From: Gymnorhina tibicen
Lineage: Eukaryota > Chordata > Aves > Passeriformes > Artamidae
Reading direction: 5' to 3'
Length of the DNA stretch: 64,000 nucleotides
Assembly (NCBI GenBank): GCA_013399875.1
Contig: VXAZ01000289.1
Location: 2,804,009-2,868,008 of the forward strand
In this document: one piece after another, positions 24,292-38,800 of the stretch
How positions within the stretch are numbered: position 1 is the first letter of the stretch
Layout of the letters: each line of letters opens with the position of its first letter
Notes under the pieces: model-generated
Seen by the model: only the letters and a program-made list of their open reading frames with translations
Databases searched by the model: none
What the model was told of the DNA's origin: nothing
Translations under genes and position numbers: made by a program

Positions 24292-27200
24292 GCACTTCTT
24301 GTTTTTCTCTCAGTCCTCTATCCTAACTCTAAAATATAATTCTCTAAGCATAAAAAATTTCAGGACTACCTGCAGGTATGCTCTAAAGAAATGCTATTGT
24401 CTAAAGCACTTTGGTAGTGTTGTTATATGTGTGAACTGAAAACTAAATCAAGTGCAATATAGCATATGCTGCTCATACTGCTAATAAGAAAGTGTGAATA
24501 TATACATAATACTCTGCATTCAGCATCTGAGACTGAAAATGCAAAATAATTAGGCCCAAACAATTTGTTTTAAAGAGAGGCTCCAATTTCTTGTTGTTCC
24601 AAACAGAGTATGTTTTTCCAAAACAAAAACTTACTGTAATGTTCTGCTTCTGTCATGTTTCTCTTCTTTTTTAAGGCTGATTGTTGAAATACAAAGAGCA
24701 TCTTGATTTCTTCTGCATCTGAAAGGTGTATGAAAAAGTGGTACCCATGGTGGAATTTCTCAGCTTCTATAGTTAAAGTCAGATGCTTAAGGCTATTTAA
24801 CACAATTAGAGCCAGATGCTCTCAATCACGTACAAAATTCCTTTGATATCCATGAAGACTAAAAAAGAATCTTGTTTTCTTTTTATAAGGAATTTCAAAA
24901 GGTCTGCTTTTTAAGGCTGACTTCTAACTTTCTAAGGGGTCTCACAAATAAAAACACATTTTCCTTCAGGTCAATTAACATTTAGCACGTCTCCCTTTGC
25001 TTTTTGGGGTTTTTTTGGAAACAATGTAGAGCACAAATTAGCAAAGACAAGTAAACAGGACTTTTCAACTTCTTTATGCAGTCACGGGGAAAACACTAGT
25101 ATGTCAATGTTTTGTGACACTCATGGAAAGTATAGCTTCAGATAGAAAAGGCCACTGATGTAGGATGCTGCTATTTTAGTTGTTATAAAGAGTTTTGTCT
25201 TACTTAGGAAAAGTTCTCCTCCAATCAAAACTACCAAGACTAAAATAGAGGAGGAAACCACACTGTTTCCAGGCTCTTTGCTTTAACTTTCTTAAGTCCA
25301 TAATAATATGAACTCAGTAGAATCACATCAGTGCAACTCTGTGTAAGAGAAGGCTCAGGTCTAATGTTCCTGCTGGAAAATAAGGGAGGAATAATTAACA
25401 AAAAAATAATTAACAGAAAATAAAAATTCATTAAAAAGTATAAAGCATTGTCAGGTAATTAAGGGGCAGCTCTGGAAAACATAAAGATTTTAATAAGTTA
25501 TCCTCTTCCCAGAAGCTTACTTTGCTCCAGTCTCCAAGTCTACTTCAGTAATCAGGCCAGACAACAGAAAACAGCCATTTTGTTGAAAGTTTGGCCCATA
25601 TTTGATGGATAGTGAGAGCAGCTTTACCTAAATTGTGAGACTGGCAGTGCAGTATCTGGAGTTCCCAGCTGCTGGCTGCCTGGTGGGGAAACGGGATCCA
25701 GCACAGGGGCCAGCCAAGCTGCTTGGGGCAAAAAGTGTCCAAAAGTGCATGGGGAGACCACGCAAGTTCATTTGCCAGAGTTCTGTAAAGCAGAGATGCA
25801 TATGAACATGCAAAGCCCTCTATCAAATGATGGTATGCTTAGAGATGGGCTTGAGCTGCTGTGGCTCACAACCTGCCCATCTTTGAGACCTGCTTTATTT
25901 AACTCCAGACATAATTCCTCTGTAGCTGCTAGCTAGAATCACTTCTCATACCCAGTACTAAGGCACCAACCACTCTATAGCAGATGTCATAAAACTATTT
26001 CAGAATCACAATAGATTTAATTAAGAGTATTGTTTATGCTTAATTAGGTTCATGCTGGTCTTGGAGGGTTTTTTGATGGAGTAGATTCTGAAAGATGTCT
26101 AATGTAATTATCTCCAAATAACTGCGCCTATTGCTCACCCGTACTGAAAACTACAGCAATATTTATTTACTAAATCCAGAAGCCATTCATATGGTAGAGC
26201 AATTATAATATTTATTCATTTTAACCTGTAGCTTGGGGATTGAGGAATTTGGGGCCTGGTGGGGAAAGGTACGTTTAAAATCCCACAGGTTGTTTTAAAA
26301 TAGACAGGTTTTTTTAATGGAATAAATTAAGTGATACTAAACTCCTTAGAAAGGTAAAGCATCAGACAAAAATATCTATGTCTATCAGCTCCAAACATAT
26401 CACTGTAGAAGAATTACAGCTATGTCTTCAATGAGATTTTATAACTGGAACTGATTAAATTCCATAGTCTGATTTCTTATACGAAACTTACCAAGGGCAG
26501 GAAAATGTGCTTGAGAAAAAATAAATTCAGAATTTTTAAGAAATTTCACTTAAGAGAGGGATGTGTTATTGTCTTGTTCTGAGCTTTCTACTTCATTTTC
26601 ATGATAGAATTCTGTCCTGAATTTCCCTGTTTTATTTCTAGCTGTTCTGTGGGAAATCCCAAATCAGCCCTGCCACATGACATCCTTGTTATTGTCCTGC
26701 CCTGGATGCACATCCACTGCGTGAGGTCCTATTGCTTTAGACTGATTTACAGAAGCCACAATGTGACCTGCTGCAGGATCATTGTTTATTTGACTCAAGG
26801 TTTCAAACAGATGCCTTCATTCTCTAACAGAAGGAAAAAATATAGCACGCTGGACACAGGTTCCAAGCACAACACACATATGCCAGCATTAGGTGCACTG
26901 TCCTTTCTGGGTAAAGCCATAACTTCAGAAAAATATCTCTTACAAAATTAAGAAATACTTACATGAAGCAGTAGTTTAAAAATGGAAATGCTCTTATATT
27001 ACTGCTGGAAGAGGAGGGAGAAAAATTTTGTACTCTGTCTTGTACAGCCACACACCATGTCAAAGAGAAGGAACAAATGATGCCAAATTGGCATCATCAT
27101 GAAAATGATGCCTAAAAACTGCAGTTTCCTGTGAAACAAGCCAAGGTTGATTAATTTCTAATTTTTTTTTCTATAAAGAAATAAGAAAAGCTGCTACTAT

Positions 27201-30200
27201 TTTCTCAGCAGAGAAATAAAAATGAACATTTCCACCTTTTTTTTTTTAACTACTTTTGTGCTCAGCTGAGAAATGCCTGGGACATTCTGTGGTTTAAACA
27301 TGCAGCACCTACAGAGAGGGGAAGGAATGTCTCACAGCCCACTTCAACAAGTGCAGAGAATATTTGCTCACAAGTTTCAGGAGGTGGCATTTGCATGTCT
27401 CCAAGTAACAATTCACAGAAAAGCACAATTTATCATTAAGGTGACTGTTCATCACAGCTCCCAGAAAGATAAAAGGTTGCTCATTACTTTTGCACACCTT
27501 TACTCTACTACTGCCACCTTGAAAAGGAGCAGTTGGTCATTTGCCTTAGATACCAAAGTGCCAAAAGTGATTTTGGGCAGGGAATCCATTTTCACAGGAA
27601 TACCTGTATTAGCACTGAGTTACACTTCTGAGGGACAGACCTTCAGTGGCAGAGCTGTCTCCAGAATTTCCTCCATACAGTGTCCTATCTGTTGCAAATC
27701 CTCCTTACAAACCACAGGCTCTCCTGCATTCAAAGCACAGGGAATCCATCAATATAAACTCCATCTTTGGAGCCAGATATACAACTTCTAAGCTTAATCA
27801 TCATTACTTTGCTCAAGTCCCATTCTGGATGTGGCCCGTTACCCTCACATGCAAAAGCATTTCATAAATTTTTCCCTTCAGAACGGTAACATATTCTTTC
27901 CCTTTAAAATGTAGGCAACAGAATATTTGAATATTTCAAGAATGAGAACACACATAACTGTGGGAAAGAAATTGAATCATGTTCTTGACATAACCCTCTG
28001 AGCCATCTAAGTCACTCCCTATGTCTGATTTGGAGTCAGGATGAGTGCTTTATGCAGAAGTATATCTTGCAGTTGTATATGTGTTATTTCATCAGCATTC
28101 TCTTCTATATTCCTTTTTTCTCTCTTTGCCAGAATGTGAGTGACTACACACAGTGGAAGCAGTGAAGAATCAAAGGCTGCTATCCTGCAGAAGCATTTGT
28201 GGCAAGCGAGACTAAAATGCATGGAAAGGTTCAGGGGAGTTAAAGGATTTCTTGACATGAGGATCTAAGAACATACTTGAATTCAAACCTTTCAGAGGAG
28301 GCTGACCCTTTCCTGAGAGTGACATTGAAACAGTTCACACCTTGAGACCTTTTAAGACACTTAAATAAGAATTCCATATATCAAAGTCCACCTTCCTTGT
28401 GGGATCACCTGTCAGAGACCTTGCACATAACTACCTCTGCTTCAGATGCAAAGTGCCCATCCGCTCAGTGGTACCAGACCACAAGGTTGAACTTATGTCA
28501 ACATAAATTCTACTGAGTTGAGGGGTCTACACATCCTCACACATCCACAGCTCTTGGGGGACTAGTGTCAAGATTTAAATCATATGACCATGAAAATACA
28601 GCTATAAACCCTGTCTACATGAATGTGTGATTAGGTTTGTGGTACTCTTGTACCTTATATGATGTCATTTCATTTGTATAGAAATTATGATCTTTAAAAT
28701 AGTTGATATTAACTGGTAAACCAGTTTTAGGATGCTGGAGATGCAGTTCTGGAAAGGTTTTGTGCTTGCAGCTTACTGGCTTCTGTCTCTATTAAATGTT
28801 AAGCTCTCTTTATAACCTCTTACTTCATCTCTCCATGCAGTTCTCACAGACTGCATGTCTCTGAGGCTGAATCAACACACTCAGCTCTGAGAACTTTCTT
28901 GTAAAGTTTTGACACAGATGAGAGCAAAACAATTGCATCCTGTAGTTTATGTAGAAACTCTTAAATTGGCACTGTAGTCAGAGGTGGACAAGGGTGAGAT
29001 CCCACACCTTCTAAACTTGGAGGAAATGTATGTCTATTCAACATTCAAATTCACATCTGAGCTCTACTGAACATGTCCCAGGTGGACAAATAAGGACTAT
29101 TTTCTTGTTTCTTGGGATGTGTTTTGGTTTTTTTAAAGAGTTAAAACATTGCAGTGCTCTTTGTTAGACTACAAAGAACAATATGAATATTTAAATCTCT
29201 CATAACCTAGTAGTCCTTCAGTTTCCTCCTGGCCTATTGGCTAAATCATGATTTAAGAGAAGACATACCCAAAATAGATTTGGTTGAGTGGACCTTGGAG
29301 AATAAAACTCATCTTGCTGTGTGTAATTTAAATAACATAGGCCCAGGCTGCACTTTGGAATTTCTGCTGGGAAACACTGACACTGTTCTGACAAAATTCC
29401 TACAGTCACTAAGTTACAGGAGTTAAGTGGTATTTATGAGGATTTTGCTTCTACATCACCTACAAATGCAGACCCAAACACTGACCTTAACAAGTTAGGA
29501 AAGAACCATCTGATCCAGCCCATCTTCCTGGCAATCTCTTCTGCCAGTACCTGTAAAGTCACAAGGAGAGATTAAAGTTGTGATACTGCTCAAGTCCTGT
29601 TAACTATCCCTCAGGTATAGCAACCTGCATCAGAAGCTGTGAATTCATCACAACAGCAGCACAGATTCTGGATAACAGTGTGCTTAAGGGGTGGTTTTTT
29701 GTTACATATTTTGAATAGGAACTCTTAAATTCTCCCTGTTCTCCTAAGTGGCAAAATATTAGAGACATAGGATAACCTTATGAGTCACACAAGAAGTGAC
29801 TCAGCTAAGGAAAACACTGTTACAATGAGAGTGACAGGTGTCCTGGAATGTAATGACGAGATGCCCTGACTTGGTGACCATATTCTCACTGTGATCAGAG
29901 AAGCACCCTCAGCTGGCAAGTGCACCCATGCTCATCACTGCAGCTGAAGTCTTATGATGCAGAATACCAACATTCAGTGATGTTGTTGGAGCAGATTTAC
30001 TCTCTGTAATTATATGACTGAGGCAATTAATTTGTTTAAAATATTGAAAAACAGCATAAAAATCACTGGGCTTTTCTTACTTTCAAAGGGACTTTCTGTT
30101 GCTATGGCTTACAGCACAGGAATAGAAGATATATAACAAATAAATGCTATGTAGGAATATATGCAGTAGATTTTGGCCCTGGAAAAGACAACAGAAAATC

Positions 30201-32823
30201 ATAAAAAATTCTATCCTTAACCGAGAGGGTTTTGCTCTGTTTCTTGTGGAAACTATTTTGCAGCTGCTGACCATTTGTCTGAATTAACAACAGACCTCTA
30301 TTTCTTCTTGGTCTGACAGATTGTGTATGCTGGACTGCTCCATAGGATTTTTTCCTATGCATCGTGGCAGTGCGTGTGCACGTTAAATTTTTGGAGGGGG
30401 AGGGGAAAAGCCAGTCAGATATCGTTTGCTGAATATTGTATTCAAGGTGTTTTGAAGATTTCCAGCATTACACAACAATTATAAAACAGCTCGACTGACT
30501 GCAATTTTTATTTTGCATTTAACTGCTCTGTGAGCATCCCAAGGAAATAACTGGCAGCCTGCGGAGTGTCAGATTAAATGACTGGTATTTAAGCTTTAAA
30601 AATGGTCATTAGACTCTCCCATTAGCCTTTTATATTAGTTCAGCTGCACCAGGCCAAGCAGCACAGGGAATCCTGGGGTAGGCATGTTGCCATAGTATCG
30701 TATTTAGCAAGATAACAATTAAATCTGCTGAAAGTAAGAGATTCTACTCATTTGCACAGTACCGAGAGTGAAGGATGGAGCAGGGCTCCCAATACTGCTA
30801 GCTGTGAGTCAGAAGAAGTGGACATTTTATGTGTATGTGGAGCAGATAAAGAATTTGTCACACCACCACCCTGGCTCATCCCAGGATATATCAGTGGCAG
30901 GCTCCTTATCTGTACTGGTCAGAACAAAAAACTGTATTCAGTATTGAATTTATGTGCTGGAGTAAAACAAGCAGTCCGTTTCACACGTCTCACAATGACA
31001 CAGATACCACAGTGCACAAATGCTTCTACCAAAGCTCTAACTTCTGTAAAATAGCACAAAACATTACTCACAGTCTTTGCTCAGCTCTACATTGCAGTGT
31101 TCGCTTGCACAGACTCCTCGTCTCCTTGGTCTTCCTATCCTTCCCACTCTTTTGCATGCATTCATTGGCAGAGCTGTTAGAAAATGTTAGCAAAGAGTCT
31201 TTTACCCTGCATGTTTTACTGTGCCTTTTTTAATGGCCCAGCCTGGGTCCCAGTCTGTGTCCCACACCATTTTCTTCAGCACACAAAAAGTTGCAGGACA
31301 GTGGAGACTTGGCTTTAGACTTCTGACCATAAACGAGGACTAGAACATTAAACCATCCCTCAAGACAAAACACTTAGTTAACTTCTGTTGTCAGAGGATG
31401 AATTCTGCTTACGCTTGTTCAGAGCTGGAAAAAATGCATCCACTTTTTCTCCAAATGCTTTTGTCTGGGTTAGAAAGTAACAACATTTAGTAGGGCCTCA
31501 CCTGGCCAGAGGATGAGGAATGTGGAACAAGTTTACACCTACATGCAGCAGACCTCATGGCTACAGCCTCATCTCTGATTTATATTTGCTGTCTTCATTT
31601 TTCCTTTTTTTTTCATTACCTGCTCTTTTACACTGGTCTTTAGATTCGTGTTCTCATGCTGATACTTTCCCATTTCATTACACCATTTTCCCATTTCAAG
31701 ATACCAGAAGTCCTATTAGTGACAATTAATTTAGTGCATTAAAAAATTGTCTTGTGCTTTTTGACATAAAACTAAGTGACCCTGTAAAACATCTATGGGG
31801 TTCTCACTCACATGTGGCAGGGGATTAAAGTCAGATGGTTGAAAGATGCATGATGTTCTGTCATCTGTCTCACCCTTTCTTAGAGGAGGAGGTTGCTGCC
31901 CTCACAGGGATAGCTGGGCAACTCTTGGAGCAGTACATGCTCTAGTGTTTATAGCCAATTTATCAAAGCAAACTAATTTCAAAGCCTGCTTCATGAGTAC
32001 TTCAGAGAACTCTACAAAGGGGAGCAACCTTTGGCACACGCTGGGCAGATGAGGTTGTTGCTGTGGCCAACCCATTTATAACCCCTCACTGTGTGTAAGC
32101 TGAAATCCTCAGTTAAGTACTTTGGAAAAGGTGTAGCCCAGCACCAGTCACACGTGCAGGTTAAAAGCAGCAGAACAACACCTCTCTGTGTGCTTTGTGA
32201 GATTGCACAGGTAGTACCAACAGTGACATGAGGAGCGCGTACACATAGCAAAAAGAGGGGATGATGGTATTTCCAGACTGTAAATCATGTCTTACATAAA
32301 AGCATGCAAGAACTCTATGGCGGTGTGGAAGATTTAATTACACAAACAAACAACTAGGAGAAGACAGGACACAGAGAGCCACATCCTGCCCATATGCGAA
32401 AACATGCTGGAACCCAGAAGAGAGGTGTGGTTGCCTCATGCCAGCTCCATGAACTGTTCTGCTGGGGCAGCAAAATGTTTCAAAGCAGGAAATTCAGATC
32501 CAGTCTCAGCAGGCAACTGTAAAGCATGCTCCGTGGAGCCATTTCCCTCTGCTTCTTTGATGAAAAGTGAGCAGCTTGTGCCCCTGGCTGAGACATATTT
32601 CTGGCAGTAGCATATGCATTTGATAAAAACAGCTTTACTGTTCAAGTATGGAGAAAGGGTTTTTTCCACACCAGGAAAACCAACACAGTGTTTGTTTCTA
32701 TCCCTCTTGGGATGAACACAGAACTTTTCTAGATCTTTAAGGGAGGAAATAAAAATTTCTTCTCCTCCTCTGAAACAGAAAAAAGTTAATAGTTAGGACA
32801 CTCATCTGGAATTCTACCTTAGT
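24292..32823. other. Long repeat-poor stretch, no gene seen
   Basis: About 8.5 kb lack any CR1, SINE or LTR that I recognise. The longest frame in the window lies here (27273-27791 plus, 172 codons), but it shows no domain, no splice support and ordinary composition. The part at about 30430-30730 has many TAAT/ATTA motifs and a balanced, repeat-free texture that would suit a conserved regulatory element. Confidence 0.4.
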
Positions 32824-32849
32824 TGTCATGGCTCCCAGTAGCCATGACA
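32824..32849. repeat. 10-bp perfect inverted repeat
   Basis: TGTCATGGCT (32824-32833) and AGCCATGACA (32840-32849) are exact reverse complements separated by CCCAGT. The hairpin is short and no associated element was seen. Confidence 0.8.
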
Positions 32850-35800
32850 TATAGCACTTAAATCCCCTCTGAGAGTCAGCTTATCAATCAGTCAATTAAT
32901 CAATATGAGGAGAGCAGGTATACTATGGGGCCTGTTGCATTATGTACACCTCACAAGAGACATGTCGAAATATATAACTTGTTGATCAAAGCACAGTACG
33001 GAGGATGTGAGAGAAGCAAGATTTTATGCATAAAGATCCCAAAAAGAGACATATGAAAAAGATGAAAAGCATGGCAGAATGGCCCTTTCTAACTCCCTCC
33101 CATTATGTTTTGTCTCCTTCCCTCAGGACAGAGTCTGGCACAGTGACGCTGAACGCCTGACAGTGTGTTCTGCAGGAATACAGCTAATTGCTTAGACATG
33201 AGTAGCCTCGTGTTTGAGGCTGAGCAGGGAGCACTTCTGAATCCACGTGCATTAAACTGCAGCACGTATTTCTGCAAGACGGGAAGCCAAGGTGGCTGAG
33301 CTCGTCACATTCCTGAGCACCAAAAAATTCTGAGCAGATTCCCAATGGGCCTGCCAGGCTATCTCCTTTCAGAGTGAAAGAGCTGTCAAAGCAAACCAGT
33401 CCTTGTGTCACCAGTGGCTCCAGCAACCCCTCAGTAAACTAAATGACAAAACCAAGACATGACTTTAAGGCTGCAAACACTGTTTCAGAAGCCTGTGCCA
33501 GGGAGCCAGATGTTGCAGGAAAAACATCTGGAATTTTTGATTTCCTTTAAGAATGAGTAGGAGGAGAATTGTGATGTGGTATGAAAAATAGCCTGCTGCA
33601 TAGTTCTTGGATTAATGACAAAATTATCTCCTTTAAAATACTGCAAAATGTAAGAATTTTAACTCATATAGGATGGCTTAGTAGTAAAAAAATATACATG
33701 GTACAGAAATACGGAAAATTCTGAAAAGTTTCCAAATATGACATACCTCAAACACAGAACTGAAAGAGTTTCAAAATGGTATTTAAAAAGGAAAAGTTTC
33801 CTTTCTATGCATAAGCAAAGAACATGCTTTCATAAGGAGGAATGGAGAAAGGGAGGAAGGGAAAATGGGGACAATTCAAACGAAGAAGCCCACTGCAGTT
33901 AGAAACAAACTTTAATGTATGCATTGGGTCTCTCCTTGATCCTAGTACTGAAGATGTAAATCAGGACTAGGCCTAGCCAGGGAGCATTTTACTGCTCTAA
34001 GACGTTTTTTAAAACTGCAAAACACACTGTTATGTGCATACCAGGACAAAACGGAGACCTCTGAAGAGAAAGGCAGTAAACATTTCCTCTCCACCCTTGC
34101 ATAAAGCTGGTGCTAATGAAAGCGTATAGGGAAAGGCAGCAAAAAACCAGCCCAGAGTTTCCTGTGGTCCTCCCACCACCCTGGGCTCTTCTGAGGGAAG
34201 CGGGTTGCCCCACTGACAGCTAGCAGTCCGACTGTCCGAAACGAGTACTGGGGATCAAATTTCAAAAAAAAAATGCCATGACTCGTGAATTCAGTTAGTG
34301 GGAGCTGCACTTTGAACATAGGAAGTTTTGTAAGGTACTGTCAAAAATCAGTTCCTTCAGAATTCCATTTGTGTACCAAAAAAATCAGTGGTTACTTTCA
34401 GTTTAATTTTTCTGTGCTTTAACAAAAATAAACCATCCAGATCCACAAGCCTGTGCTGAAAAAACAATCTCACAGAGCAGTGAGGGAAGCCCAGATGGAA
34501 ACAAGTAATTCTGCCTTTAAAGGAGGGTTATAAAGCATGCAGCCACACACAGAACAGCCAGCCGAAAACAAGTCACGGGCTCCTTGCCTGTGTCGTGAGC
34601 GCTGCCTATCCTGCTCCAGGAGTGCCGAAGAAGCCCTTTGGAAAAAAACAGAGCCTTTAAGCCATTAATTACTCTGCAATGGTGTTTGTACGTAAGGGAA
34701 CTGGCTCCAGTAACAAAGCAGTCACAGTGGTAGCACGACCTAACTTTTGAATTAATAATATTCTTTCACTGTGGCCTGTTGTATCATCCCTGTGTTCTAT
34801 ATGCTAACTTCAAAGAATTATGTGGAAAAGGAAATAGTAGCTTCAAGTAACCTTTTCAACGGTGAGAAAAATGCCTTCCTTCAAGAAATTAACTACAGCA
34901 CATTTTGTGATTTCTAAACAGTTTCTACTTCTTCCACCAACTTGGTGCAGTAAATTTTCAGTGAAACATCTTACCCACCACACTGAAATCCAAACCATAT
35001 TTTTAATAAGAATTACATTTCTTTAGCAATGAGTATCTACAGTATTTTTCTAGTATTCTGGGAGCAGCTCTCCTTGCTGTGGCCAAATTCCTTTTTTCTC
35101 TACAAAACATTTTCTCAGATATTTAGCTAAATAAATTTTCTCCTTTAATTGTGCTGTCCAGTTTTTGGTTACGGTATCTGCCCCAGGTACTGCCCCGTCT
35201 AGCATTTGCCTGGGGAGAACTTACTCCCTTTCAAGATTTTGAAACACATCTCTGTATCTAAAGATGCAGACAAGAATCCAGACAGATTTGATGTCCTACG
35301 TGCTAAAAAAGATGATGGTGATGAAATTTGTTAGTAACCTAAAGTCGGGGACAAGCACAAAACAGAAGAGGATGAACTAATAACTTCGTAGTTTTGAGAA
35401 CTACACTAATGAAACAGGACACATATAAACGTCACTAGATGCAAGGCCATGGATTTAAGAGCAAGTAAGAGAAACATGCCGTAAATTGGAAGATTACCCT
35501 CTGAAAATACTAAAAGAGGGGGGGAACGTGAGAACACTCACTAAAAAAGGTTTCTCAAGAGCTGCCATTGTGGGCTGTGAACAAAAAAAATATGAATCCT
35601 GTTACATATGACAACAGTCAGGAAAATGCTCATGTCAGTGTACAGATGGTCGACTGGCATGTTATACACAGCTCAGGTCAGACTTGCTCATGGGAAGGGC
35701 ATGATGGTGAGAACTGTCTGCATGGACAGACAGAAGACTAGAAAGCACATCTGCCAAGAGGCCCTGAAAGTCTTGGCTTGCTTAGTCCAGTGAAAAAAGG

Positions 35801-38800
35801 CTGAGAGTGATGGTGGCTGACCTCTGTAAAGACAGCAAATGGAAGAGACAAATTATTACGCAATTTAAAAACAGTGTTGTTACAAAAGCAAATGGATAAG
35901 CAGTGTCTGATTACAAATTCAAGCAAAAAGTTATGTTTCCAACCACAGGCAGCCTGAGCTTCCTAAATAGTCTCCCCAAAAGGGTATCAGATGCAAAATA
36001 TCCCAACAATTTTGAAATGGAATTTGAATAGTTTCTGGAAAGATTCACATGGTGCCATTTGTGACTTTTTTGCAACTGCAGAAGAACTCACTACATGGAC
36101 CTTTGGAGCTTCTCTCATGATGTATTTCAGTTATTGAAAAAATGGATATGATCCAGATTCTTACTTGCTATCAGTGTAATTCTTTTAATTCCACTAAATC
36201 TGAGCCTCTCTATGACCACTGAGATTTTAGCCTTTTCTATCAATTGTCTCCATCTGTATTTTAACAACAAATATACTTGTAAAAGAAACAACTGTTCTCA
36301 GTTAAAATCCTTTTGTAAATCCTGCCTGTTATGTTATAGTTTGGATAAAATTGTTTTAGTAGCTTAAAGCAGAAGAAGCTTTAGCAGACCATTTTGAATA
36401 CTGTTTTATTACATCCAGAAAGACGGGGTTGGCTGATGTGTAAACACAAAGCAGCAACATCCTACCTGAATAGAGGAAAAAAATTATGCTACATTTAGTT
36501 GCTCACGCAGTGCAGACAGGACCTAGCTGTCTCCTCAGATAGTGTCTGTGCTCAAAGAGTAGAAATCTAGATGACAAACTCCTAGAGAATAAAATTCAAT
36601 GTCAAAAAAAATGTATTCTTGAAGCAGCCCCTGTCCTGCCCTCGCTGGAACACAGACACTGGCAGCACAGCACCTTTCCAGCAGACCTAGTGCAGCCTTG
36701 TGTGTGCCTCTGCCTGCTGTTAATCAGCTGTCCAGCTTGCAACAGTGAGGTGTGAGAGCTTCTCCTGAGCTCATTCGTGTTTACTTGTGGAAGCACAGAT
36801 TTAGCAACAAACCCAAAGCAAACCCTCCTCTCCACCATGGATACAACCCAAGCAGCTGCTAGATACAAATTACCCCTCCCTTTACACCCAATGTGAAGGA
36901 GTGTTTGTCTTTTCACATACAGTTACATTATATAGGGTCAGCAAACACTGTGACCTAACAACAGCTGAAAAAGGGAGGGGATGTCCCAACATTACAGCCA
37001 GCCACAGACTTCTGTCCCTTTCCTTGTGCTGGCTTTGCTGCCCACTGGTCGTTCGTTACTGTCAGATGACCTAACTGTGCTGAGAAGCCAACCTATCAAA
37101 AATACACAGTGTGATATGGCAGGGACTAAGAGAGGCAGAAAGAAAAAGGATGAAGTCGAGAGGAAGAATAACAAGCATGATTCGTGTTTCAGCAGGAGTG
37201 AGCAAAATGCTACAGACCTCAGCTGAAGGTAGAACCATGGCTTTCAAGAGTCTGCCTGTACCTTGAGTCATGAGCAGGTACCAAAGGTCCTGGTGAGTTT
37301 TTTTACTCTGATAACTGTTCCTCAGGAAAGTCCCAAAAGAGTTTGCCACTTGATAATAACAAGCTTAGTGACCAATCACTTGCAGTAGCTTAGATCCAAA
37401 ACAGATCTGTAAAATAAATGCTCTGTCTAGATTCAGGTCACCGTTTCCATAGGCTTTGATGCTACTGCTGCTCCTTTGATCCAAGGGTTTATGTATTTGT
37501 AGGTGTTTCCAGCTGGGAAGACAAACTGTTGATAAACCGTGGGTTTTTTTGATGCAATCTTGTTTAGAAGATATTCACAATGTTCCGTTTCCGTCAGTAT
37601 GGAAAATCTACCAGATCAGAATATGATGGTACTGTATGCTCGTGTTTTTAGCCAGAGCCTTACCCTAAGTGCCCCATTAATAATGGGGCATTATTTATAA
37701 TATTGCCCCATTCTCCCTCACCTTACCTGTCTCTCATGACTTGCTGCCTTTTACTTATCCATGCAAGCTGTTGTTCCCACAGACACACCCCAGCAAAGAC
37801 TCTCCAGAGCCTCCCCTAGTCATTTGAACTCCTAAGCAGCTTTTCACTTCCTTTCATTTGGAACAGAAATTATGGGCTTAACTGACTCTTGGAGATCCTT
37901 TAAGCAATGATTAAATCTCCTGACACTTCAGGATGTATTTCTGAAAACAGCAGTGTGATCTCAGATAAAAATGTTCTTTTGCCATTTGCATGCAGGGGAA
38001 GTGATGACTGATTTTTAATTTTTTGTGAAAGTGAGGGCAAGCATGTTGACATTCTGAGACTTCCTGGTTCATATTCAGTAGCATATCTGTGGCAACATGC
38101 TCCTCTAACACTTTGGACATCTGCATGCTTGCTAAAGGGAAAGTCTTTAAGAAACTCAAAAGGTTGTTGTGCTCTCAGAAAACAGAACTAAAGTAGATCT
38201 GTTATTTATTAATGTTTGTGCCAGCAATGACATGAGTACTGAAGGTTTTGACATTTCCAGTTTAAAGTCCTTACTATTTTCCTACATCACTATTTCTATT
38301 AACAGTTAACATCTGGAAAACTCTCCTTAAACAAACCTGAGAATTGAATTCCATTTTTCAGCCTAATAATAATTTTTCTTCCAATCCTGCTTACCTACAA
38401 ATTCACTTCAAATCATATTATAGTTTCTATCCTGCCCTCTCCTGCCAAAAGTTTATATTCCTCTATACATTTAATTACTCCATCTCTTTGACTTGGCATC
38501 CTGGTCTATTGAATCGTGCTGATGTCAATAAGTTCTCTAAAATAGTCATAATAGGACTTCTTCTGCAGCAGTTATCTTTGCGGAAAGCTTCAGCCAGCAA
38601 GAAAAGGCCAATGAGAACTTCTGGGAGGATGTAGGACATGAGACCATAGAAAAGTCCTTGCAACTTCTCTCTGCATTTAGGATGTAAAGGATCCTAAGCA
38701 GTAAGATGTTAGCAGGAAAAAGATAATTTTCTAACCCTGCAGTAAGATTTTTTCTTGGAAAAAAATAGTTTCTTGGAAAGCCCCACGATCAGTGGTTGCT

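Noticed and set aside
27273..27791. Longest open frame in the window (172 codons, plus)
   Set aside because: No domain, no signal of codon bias, and no splice sites or promoter around it. A frame of this length is not surprising across six frames of 64 kb.
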